From contig NZ_VFEV01000001.1 of NCBI RefSeq assembly GCF_007858275.1, forward strand, positions 1 to 64,000: DNA of 64,000 nucleotides, given 5' to 3'. This DNA comes from Pseudomonas proteolytica (lineage in GTDB: Bacteria; Pseudomonadota; Gammaproteobacteria; Pseudomonadales; Pseudomonadaceae). The position numbers and the translations under genes were made by a program. Below, piece after piece: positions 57,135 to 64,000 of the stretch; positions within the stretch are counted from its first letter, which is position 1, and every line of letters starts with the position of its first letter. The notes beneath the pieces are model-generated. The model saw only the letters and a list, made by a program, of their open reading frames with translations, was not told the origin of the DNA and ran no database searches.

Positions 57135-57313
57135 GTGGCGAGCGGGCTTGTCGGAACGCCGCATCGCCCGCGCTGGGTTGCGCAGCAGCCCAAAGAGCAT
57201 CACCGAGGAGTGTCAGGTGTAACCAGGGGGGAGGTTTGGGGCTGCTGCGCAACCCAGCGCGGGCGATGCGGCGTTCCGACAAGCCCGCTCGCCACAACAA
57301 GCCCGCTCGCCAC
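57135..57313. repeat. REPIN, inverted sister of the previous copy, with duplicated tail
   Basis: Head gtggcgagcgggcttgtc, spacer with ccgaggagtgtcaggtgtaa, right arm with cgatgcggcgttcc, then two tandem tails (cccgctcgccac twice). Together with 56892-57036 it fills the 516-base gap before aapP. Confidence 0.9.
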
Positions 57314-57343
57314 AAGCAAGCAGGCTCGCCACAGTGGGGTGGG

Positions 57344-58108
57344 TTAATGCAGGATCTGGCTCAGGAACAACCGGGTCCGGTCGTTCTGCGGGTTGTCGAA
57401 GAAATCGTTCGGCGCCGCCTGTTCGACGATTTCGCCCTTGTCCATAAAGATCACGCGGTTGGCCACGGTGCGCGCAAAACCCATCTCGTGGGTCACGCAG
57501 AGCATGGTCATGCCGTCTTCGGCCAGGCCGATCATGGTGTCGAGGACCTCCTTGACCATCTCCGGGTCGAGGGCCGAGGTCGGCTCATCGAACAGCATGA
57601 TCTTGGGCTTCATGCACAACGCCCGGGCAATCGCCACGCGCTGTTGCTGGCCGCCGGACAATTGCCCCGGAAACTTGTGGGCCTGCTCCGGGATGCGCAC
57701 GCGCTCCAAGTAGTGCATGGCAATTTCCTCGGCCTTGCGCTTGGGCATCTTGCGCACCCACATCGGCGCCAACGTGCAGTTCTGCAGGATGGTCAGGTGT
57801 GGGAACAGGTTGAAGTGCTGGAACACCATCCCCACTTCGCGGCGCACGGTTTCGATCTGCTTGAGGTCGTTGGTCAGCTCCACGCCATCGACCACAATGC
57901 GCCCCTGCTGGTGCTCTTCCAGGCGGTTGAGGCAGCGGATGGTGGTGGACTTGCCCGAACCCGACGGGCCGCACAGCACGATGCGCTCGCCCTGCTTGAC
58001 GTTGAGGTTGATGTCTTTCAGTACATGGAACTGGCCGTACCACTTGTTGACGCCCTGCATCTGGATAATGCCTTCAGGGCTCACCGGCTGTTTGATCGCT
58101 TCGCTCAT
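57344..58108 (-). CDS. aapP: General L-amino-acid ABC transporter ATPase AapP
   Basis: 254 residues. Walker [10 protein letters not shown] (about 47-55), Q-loop [11 protein letters not shown], signature LSGGQQQR, Walker [13 protein letters not shown] and switch His in VTHEMGFA. It powers the AapQM permease. Last gene of aapJQMP, 11 bases after aapM. Confidence 0.95.
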   Translation of the reverse strand: MSEAIKQPVSPEGIIQMQGVNKWYGQFHVLKDINLNVKQGERIVLCGPSGSGKSTTIRCLNRLEEHQQGRIVVDGVELTNDLKQIETVRREVGMVFQHFNLFPHLTILQNCTLAPMWVRKMPKRKAEEIAMHYLERVRIPEQAHKFPGQLSGGQQQRVAIARALCMKPKIMLFDEPTSALDPEMVKEVLDTMIGLAEDGMTMLCVTHEMGFARTVANRVIFMDKGEIVEQAAPNDFFDNPQNDRTRLFLSQILH

Positions 58109-58119
58109 AACAACAACTC

Positions 58120-59217
58120 CTAACGCTTGTGGCCAGTGTCGAGCTTGTGTTCCAAATGAATGGAATAGCGCGACATGCCAAAACAGAAAATCCAGAACAC
58201 CAGGGCCGCGAACACATAGCCTTCAGTAGCCATGCCCAGCCATTTCGGGTCGGCGGCGGCTTGCTTGACGCTGTTGAGCAGGTCGAACAGGCCGATGATG
58301 ATCACCAGGCTCGTATCCTTGAACAGCGCGATAAAGGTGTTGACGATGCCCGGTATCACCAGCTTCAACGCTTGCGGCAGGATCACCAGGCCCATGCTGC
58401 GCCAGTAACCCAGGCCCATCGCCGCCGCGGCTTCGTACTGGCCTTTGGGAATGGCCTGCAAGCCACCGCGCACCACTTCTGCCACGTAGGCCGACTGGAA
58501 CAGGATCACGCCGATCAACGCCCGCAGCAGCTTGTCGAAGTTCATGCCTTCAGGCAGGAACAGCGGCAGCATCACCGACGCCATGAACAGCACCGTGATC
58601 AACGGCACGCCGCGCCAGAACTCAATGAAGGTCACGCAGATCACGCGAATCGCCGGCATATTGGAGCGCCGCCCCAACGCCAGCACGATACCCAGCGGCA
58701 AGGCGCCAGCGATACCGACGGTGGCGATCACCAAGGTGAGCATCAGGCCGCCCCATTGGCTGGTCGCGACGTTGGTCAGGCCAAAGATCCCGCCGTGCAG
58801 CAGGAAGAAGGCAATGATCGGGTACAACACCAGAAAGCCCAGGCCATAAATCGCCTTGGGTTTAAAACGCGAGATGAACAGCGGCGCCACGCCGACGATC
58901 GCCAGCCACACGGTCAGGTCTACGCGCCAGCGCAGGTCGCCGGGATAATAGCCATACATGAATTGCCCGAAGCGCTGCTGGACAAACACCCAGCAGGCGC
59001 CCTCCTTGGTGCAATCGGCCTGGGTGGTGCCGACCCAGTTGGCGTCGAGGATCGCCCAATGCAAAATCGGCGGCACCACCAGGTAGACCAGGTAGATCGC
59101 CAGCAACGTCAGCAGGGTGTTGAACCAACTGGAGAACAGGTTGGCGCGCATCCACGCCATCGGCCCGAACACTTTGTTCGGTGGCGGCATGTCAGGTTTG
59201 AAAATATGGGAAGTCAT
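58120..59217 (-). CDS. aapM: General L-amino-acid ABC transporter permease AapM
   Basis: 365 residues, with the long N-terminal membrane extension that separates AapM from ordinary HisM-like permeases of about 220 residues. The C-terminal permease module contains EAA-loop sequence ([29 protein letters not shown]) that docks on AapP. It pairs with AapQ to form the channel. Confidence 0.94.
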   Translation of the reverse strand: MTSHIFKPDMPPPNKVFGPMAWMRANLFSSWFNTLLTLLAIYLVYLVVPPILHWAILDANWVGTTQADCTKEGACWVFVQQRFGQFMYGYYPGDLRWRVDLTVWLAIVGVAPLFISRFKPKAIYGLGFLVLYPIIAFFLLHGGIFGLTNVATSQWGGLMLTLVIATVGIAGALPLGIVLALGRRSNMPAIRVICVTFIEFWRGVPLITVLFMASVMLPLFLPEGMNFDKLLRALIGVILFQSAYVAEVVRGGLQAIPKGQYEAAAAMGLGYWRSMGLVILPQALKLVIPGIVNTFIALFKDTSLVIIIGLFDLLNSVKQAAADPKWLGMATEGYVFAALVFWIFCFGMSRYSIHLEHKLDTGHKR

Positions 59218-59227
59218 GCAGGTTTCC

Positions 59228-60409
59228 TCACCGCTCGATCAGCGCAATGCGCTTGTTGTACCAGTTCATCAACAGGGAAATGCTGATGCTGATCGCCAGG
59301 TACACGCTCATGGTGATGGCAATGACCTCAATGGCCTGGCCGGTCTGGTTGAGCACCGTGCCGGCAAACAGCGAGACCATTTCCGGGTAGCCGATGCCGG
59401 CGGCCAGGGATGAGTTTTTCGCCAGGTTCAGGTATTGGCTGGTCAGCGGCGGGATGATCACCCGCAGCGCTTGCGGGATGATGACCTTGCGCAGCGTAGG
59501 CCCCGGACGCAGGCCCAGGGAGCGCGCGGCTTCGGTCTGGCCGTGGCTCACAGACTCAATGCCCGAGCGCACGATCTCGGCAATAAACGCGGCGGTGTAG
59601 ACGGTAAGCGCCAGGGTCAGTGCCAGCAGTTCGGGGATCAACACCCAGCCACCGACAAAGTTGAAACCCGCAAGCCTTGGCATTTCCCAATGCAGCGGCA
59701 CACCGAAGATCAAGACGCACAACGCCGGAATCACGATGAACAGCGCCAGACCCGCCCAGAACTTATGGAACGGTACGCCGGTGGCTTCAAAGCGCTTGTT
59801 GGCCCAACGCGCCATCAGCACGATTGCCACGATGGCCACCCCGACACTGGCCACAAACGGCCAGAAACCGTCAGCCGCCAGCGCCGCCGGCATATTCAGG
59901 CCCCGGGCGCTCATAAAGAATGTATCGCCCAAGTTGTGGCTGTTGCGCGGCAACGGCATGGTCAGGAAGACCGCGAAGTACCAGAACAGGATCTGCAACA
60001 ACGGCGGAATATTGCGGAACACTTCCACATACACCGTCGCCAGTTTGTTGATCATCCAGTTCGGTGACAGACGCGCCACCCCAATGATGAAACCGAGCAG
60101 CGTCGCCAGGACCACACCGATCACGGTCACCAGCAACGTGTTGAGCAGGCCGATCACAAAGACCCGGGCATAGCTGTCCGATTCGGTGTAGTCGATCAAA
60201 TGCTGAGCGATGCCAAACCCGGCACTGCGCTCCAGGAAGTCAAAGCCGGAGGTAATGCCCCGGTGCTGAAGATTGGTTTGCGTGTTGTTGAACAGATACC
60301 AGCCCAACGAAACCACCGCGACGATGGTGATGATCTGAAATAGCCACGCGCGCACTTTGGGATCGCTGAAGCTGAGCTTCTGCTTGGGTGCGCCGATTTG
60401 AGTTTGCAT
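59228..60409 (-). CDS. aapQ: General L-amino-acid ABC transporter permease AapQ
   Basis: 393 residues, about the size of Rhizobium AapQ. N-terminal helix, FNTL-type permease core (VIGLLNTLLVTVIGVVLATLLGFIIG) and the EAA loop EIVRSGIESVSHGQTEAARSLGLRPG. Ten bases upstream of aapM and 72 bases after aapJ, the latter gap holding a hairpin. Confidence 0.94.
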   Translation of the reverse strand: MQTQIGAPKQKLSFSDPKVRAWLFQIITIVAVVSLGWYLFNNTQTNLQHRGITSGFDFLERSAGFGIAQHLIDYTESDSYARVFVIGLLNTLLVTVIGVVLATLLGFIIGVARLSPNWMINKLATVYVEVFRNIPPLLQILFWYFAVFLTMPLPRNSHNLGDTFFMSARGLNMPAALAADGFWPFVASVGVAIVAIVLMARWANKRFEATGVPFHKFWAGLALFIVIPALCVLIFGVPLHWEMPRLAGFNFVGGWVLIPELLALTLALTVYTAAFIAEIVRSGIESVSHGQTEAARSLGLRPGPTLRKVIIPQALRVIIPPLTSQYLNLAKNSSLAAGIGYPEMVSLFAGTVLNQTGQAIEVIAITMSVYLAISISISLLMNWYNKRIALIER

Positions 60410-60438
60410 TGAGTGCCCCAGAAATAATGGAACAGAAC

Positions 60439-60467
60439 ATCACCCGGCGGTTGGCCCACCGGGTGAT
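60439..60467 (-). promoter_or_regulatory. Intercistronic hairpin aapJ-aapQ
   Basis: ATCACCCGG and CCGGGTGAT form a 9-bp stem with an 11-base loop just after the aapJ stop. Such stems protect the binding-protein mRNA and lower downstream expression, as in other ABC operons. Confidence 0.6.
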
Positions 60468-60481
60468 AGAACCATCAGCGA

Positions 60482-61513
60482 TCAGCGCACAGGGGGTGCG
60501 TATTGAATGCCACCGTTGTTCCACAGCGCGTTCAGGCCACGGTCGATTTCCAGGGGAGTGCTCTTGCCCAGGTTGCGCTCGAACACTTCGCCGTAGTTAC
60601 CGACCTGCTTGACGATCTGTACGACCCAATCCTTCTTCACTTTCAGGTCTTTGCCGTATTCGCCGTCAGCACCGAGCAGACGCGCGACGTCCGGGTTCTT
60701 GGTGGCCTTGGCTTCGGCTTCAACGTTTTTCGAGGTGATACCGGCTTCTTCAGCGTTGAGCATGGCGTAGCCTACCCAGCGCACGATGGCCAGCCACTCG
60801 TCGTCGCCATTACGCACGACCGGGCCCAGGGGCTCCTTGGAGATGGTTTCCGGCAGCACCACGTAGTCCTTCGGCGCGGCCAGCTTGCTGCGCTGGGCAA
60901 ACAGTTGCGACTTGTCGGAGGTCAGCACGTCGCAGCGCCCGGACTCCAGGGACTTGGCGCTTTCATCGGAGGTGTCGAAGGTGATCGGGGTGTACTTGAG
61001 GTTGTTGCCACGGAAGTAGTCGGAAACGTTCAGCTCGGTGGTGGTACCGGCCTGGATGCAGATGGTTGCACCGTCCAGTTCCTTGGCACTTTTTACGCCC
61101 AGCTTGCTGTTGACCAGAAAGCCGATGCCGTCGTAGTAGGTGATAAAGCCCGAGAATTTCAGGCCCATGCCCGCATCGCGGGAGCTGGTCATGGTGGTGT
61201 TGCGCGACAGGATGTCGACTTCGCCCGATTGCAGCGCGGTGAAACGCTCCTTGGCATTCAACTGGCTGAACTTGACCTTGGTCGCATCGCCAAACACGGC
61301 AGCGGCCACGGCGCGGCAGTAGTCAGCGTCGATCCCGAGGATCTTGCCGCTGGCATCCGGCACCGAGAAACCCGGCAGGCCGTCGCTGACGCCACATTGC
61401 ACAAAACCTTTCTTCTGCACTGCATCCAGGGTGGCGCCGGCCTGGGCCAGGCCACTGATCCCTAATACGGTCGCCGCGGTCACGATGGCCAGGGTGGACT
61501 TCAATACCTTCAT
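60482..61513 (-). CDS. aapJ: General L-amino-acid-binding protein AapJ
   Basis: 343-residue periplasmic receptor with signal peptide ending GLAQA. Mature start GATLDAVQKKGFVQCGVSDGLPGFSVPD, then ILGIDADYCRAVAAAVFGD, LSRNTTMTSSRDAGMGLKFSG and ICIQAGTTTELNVSDYF, typical of AapJ. Broad L-amino-acid specificity is expected. First gene of the operon, under the sigma-54 promoter at 61706-61721; leader about 180 bases. P. aeruginosa has the same gene beside estB (PA3858-PA3859). Confidence 0.95.
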   Translation of the reverse strand: MKVLKSTLAIVTAATVLGISGLAQAGATLDAVQKKGFVQCGVSDGLPGFSVPDASGKILGIDADYCRAVAAAVFGDATKVKFSQLNAKERFTALQSGEVDILSRNTTMTSSRDAGMGLKFSGFITYYDGIGFLVNSKLGVKSAKELDGATICIQAGTTTELNVSDYFRGNNLKYTPITFDTSDESAKSLESGRCDVLTSDKSQLFAQRSKLAAPKDYVVLPETISKEPLGPVVRNGDDEWLAIVRWVGYAMLNAEEAGITSKNVEAEAKATKNPDVARLLGADGEYGKDLKVKKDWVVQIVKQVGNYGEVFERNLGKSTPLEIDRGLNALWNNGGIQYAPPVR

Positions 61514-61705
61514 TCAAACCTCCAGTTGCTCTTGTTGTGTCGGAGCTCGAACCCCTGCCCACCCTTGTGAGGCGATATCGACCCGTGTTGGCTTTTTTTG
61601 GGGTCAAGCAGCAGAGGCTGTCGCTGTCATTGCAGCGGCTATCCCAGAGGCGGCAGTCACTGATAGTGTTACCGTCCCGGATAGTTCTGACATCGACCTA
61701 CACAT

Positions 61706-61721
61706 AGCAAGCGCCGTACCA
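61706..61721 (-). promoter_or_regulatory. Sigma-54 promoter of aapJQMP
   Basis: On the minus strand TGGTACGGCGCTTGCT fits the -24/-12 consensus TGGYACR-N4-TTGCW at every defined position. The transcript would start near 61694. Confidence 0.82.
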
Positions 61722-61753
61722 GAGTGTCGGCTGAGCCGTTTGCGCCCAGGATC

Positions 61754-61780
61754 TGTCGCAAAACAGTCAACCATGCGACA
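61754..61780. promoter_or_regulatory. Candidate enhancer-binding-protein site (dyad)
   Basis: TGTCGCA and TGCGACA, perfect 7-base arms separated by 13 bases, centred about 70 bases upstream of the predicted sigma-54 transcript start. That position suits an NtrC-family activator. Confidence 0.5.
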
Positions 61781-61793
61781 TCCTGTTAACTGA

Positions 61794-62513
<720 letters not shown>

Positions 62514-62609
62514 AAACCGACCATTGTGTAGCCGCATGACCAACGCACTACGCCGCGCCCGATTCTTGCATTACACTGGCCGGCGTACATTCCTTAACCA
62601 ATTGATGAG

Positions 62610-64000
62610 ATGACCGTGCTCAAAGCACTCAAGAAGATGTTCGGTAAAAGCGAGGCTGAACCACTCGCCCCTGTTCCCAGCGCCCCTGTCCAGACGTCAG
62701 GCAGCCGCAACGACGGTAAACAGCCTGGCCGAACAGCGCCTGTTACCTCGCCAAAACCGCCGCCCGTAAAGCCTGCTGTCCCGGCACCCGTCGCCGCCCA
62801 GCCCGCAGAAGAACCCGCGCGTGCGGAAAAGCCGCGCCGCGAACGCGCGCCAAAACCGGTGGTAAAGCCGTGGAAGCTGGAAGACTTCGTGGTCGAGCCC
62901 CAAGAGGGCAAGACGCGCTTTCACGACTTCAAGCTGGCCCCGGAACTGATGCACGCCATCCAGGACCTGGGCTTCCCGTACTGCACGCCGATCCAGGCAC
63001 AGGTATTGGGCTTCACCCTGGCCGGCAAAGACGCCATCGGCCGCGCCCAGACCGGTACCGGCAAGACCGCTGCGTTCCTGATCTCGATCATCACCCAACT
63101 GCTGCAGACCCCGCCGCCCAAAGAGCGCTACATGGGTGAACCTCGGGCCCTGATCATCGCCCCGACCCGGGAGCTGGTGGTACAGATCGCCAAGGACGCC
63201 GCCGACCTGACCAAGTACACCGGCCTCAACGTCATGACGTTCGTGGGCGGCATGGACTTCGACAAACAGCTCAAGCACCTGGAAGCGCGGCACTGCGACA
63301 TCCTGGTCGCCACCCCGGGCCGTTTGCTCGACTTCAACCAGCGCGGCGACGTGCACCTGGACATGGTCGAGGTGATGGTGCTGGACGAAGCCGACCGCAT
63401 GCTCGACATGGGTTTTATCCCGCAAGTGCGCCAGATCATTCGCCAGACCCCACCGAAAAACGAGCGCCAGACCCTGCTGTTCTCTGCGACCTTCACCGAA
63501 GACGTGATGAACCTCGCCAAGCAGTGGACCACCGACCCGTCCATCGTCGAGATCGAAGCGCTGAACGTCGCCAGCGAAAACGTCGAACAGCATATCTATG
63601 CCGTGGCCGGTGCCGACAAATACAAGCTGCTCTACAACCTGGTCAACGATAACGGCTGGGAGCGGGTCATGGTGTTTGCCAACCGCAAGGACGAAGTGCG
63701 GCGCATTGAAGAACGCCTGGTGCGCGATGGCGTCAATGCTGCGCAGTTGTCCGGTGATGTGCCGCAGCACAAGCGGATCAAGACCCTGGAAGGCTTTCGC
63801 GAAGGCAAGATCCGCGTGCTGGTGGCCACCGATGTGGCAGGCCGTGGGATTCATATCGACGGCATCAGCCACGTCATCAACTTCACCCTGCCGGAAGTAC
63901 CGGACGATTACGTGCACCGGATCGGCCGTACCGGGCGTGCCGGCGCTGCGGGTGTGTCGATCAGCTTTGCCGGGGAAGATGACTCGTACCAGTTGCCATC
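62610..64000 (+). CDS. rhlB: DEAD-box ATP-dependent RNA helicase RhlB (incomplete at window end)
   Basis: 463 codons visible, no stop before the window ends. A Pro/Ala/Lys-rich N-terminal extension (about residues 10-90) precedes the helicase core: Q motif (GFPYCTPIQ), [20 protein letters not shown] (VLDEADRML), SAT (FSATF), [11 protein letters not shown], and [10 protein letters not shown]. It unwinds structured RNA, in E. coli within the RNase E degradosome. ATG at 62610; a GTG six bases later is an alternative. Confidence 0.93.
   Translation, partial: MTVLKALKKMFGKSEAEPLAPVPSAPVQTSGSRNDGKQPGRTAPVTSPKPPPVKPAVPAPVAAQPAEEPARAEKPRRERAPKPVVKPWKLEDFVVEPQEGKTRFHDFKLAPELMHAIQDLGFPYCTPIQAQVLGFTLAGKDAIGRAQTGTGKTAAFLISIITQLLQTPPPKERYMGEPRALIIAPTRELVVQIAKDAADLTKYTGLNVMTFVGGMDFDKQLKHLEARHCDILVATPGRLLDFNQRGDVHLDMVEVMVLDEADRMLDMGFIPQVRQIIRQTPPKNERQTLLFSATFTEDVMNLAKQWTTDPSIVEIEALNVASENVEQHIYAVAGADKYKLLYNLVNDNGWERVMVFANRKDEVRRIEERLVRDGVNAAQLSGDVPQHKRIKTLEGFREGKIRVLVATDVAGRGIHIDGISHVINFTLPEVPDDYVHRIGRTGRAGAAGVSISFAGEDDSYQLP

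Noticed and set aside
57070..57315. 81-codon open frame on the minus strand before aapP
   Set aside because: Only the last 16 codons resemble a gene (an ABC-ATPase end); the rest is REPIN sequence, so it is listed as a pseudogene fragment.
57344..61513. Assignment of the ABC operon to the acidic amino-acid AatJQMP system
   Set aside because: The permeases are about 390 and 365 residues with N-terminal extensions, as in AapQ and AapM; AatQ and AatM are far shorter.

Overview
The window is chromosomal DNA from a Pseudomonas of the fluorescens group. The evidence is high-GC coding sequence, gene content and order that follow known Pseudomonas blocks (gcd with an OprB-type porin; a second Lon with a cysteine-peptidase inhibitor; pdxJ-recO-era-rnc-lepB-lepA; lptFG/pepA-holC-valS; aapJQMP-estB-rhlB), an esterase whose Ser114/Asp168/His199 triad sits exactly where it does in the P. 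fluorescens 218-residue carboxylesterase, and many REP/REPIN palindromes of the kind scattered through fluorescens-group genomes. No tRNA, rRNA, CRISPR array, prophage, transposase gene or plasmid function was seen.

Layout. 1-5833 (minus strand): a CS1/alpha-type fimbrial operon (major pilin, usher, CblD-type tip protein, chaperone, second pilin) behind an AT-rich promoter region. 6281-7666: a PadR regulator of the YqjI/NfeR type and a siderophore-interacting ferric reductase, with a perfect dyad in front. 7804-15134: a small membrane protein and a VF530 protein, a ZnuD-type TonB receptor preceded by a Zur box, a carbohydrate porin, and PQQ glucose dehydrogenase. 15481-20636: an EAL protein with a degenerate GGDEF domain, divergent from a Lon-type protease with an excellent heat-shock (sigma-32) promoter. 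20837-32000: icp, a YhhN protein, cmoAB, then on the minus strand cumA-tadA and the lepA-lepB-rnc-era-recO-pdxJ housekeeping run. 32070-44932: lptFG divergent from pepA-holC-valS, then rlmF, an HU paralogue, ndpA, a membrane-anchored glutaredoxin, a GST and a GIY-YIG protein.

45737-55574 is the most interesting accessory block. Two orphan phosphorelay genes (an RcsB-like regulator and a receiver-Hpt protein) diverge from a chaperone-usher cluster whose subunits are all DUF1120 proteins: four in a row, then chaperone, usher, a long two-domain DUF1120 protein and a sixth DUF1120 protein. All six end in an alternating-hydrophobic strand finishing Tyr-Leu and keep pilin-like cysteines, so I read DUF1120 here as the pilin fold of a poorly described surface fibre, with the two-domain protein as candidate tip adhesin.

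55571-64000: a CynX-type MFS transporter, a REPIN-rich stretch with a decayed ABC-ATPase end, the aapPMQJ amino-acid ABC operon behind a consensus sigma-54 promoter with an upstream dyad, the esterase estB, and the start of rhlB, which runs off the window.

Repeats. About seventeen REP/REPIN units occupy intergenic gaps. They include one REPIN inserted inside another, a pair of inverted sister copies, near-identical copies flanking the CS1 locus, 18-bp tandem REP heads, and a REPIN whose centre holds five TTGGGG repeats.
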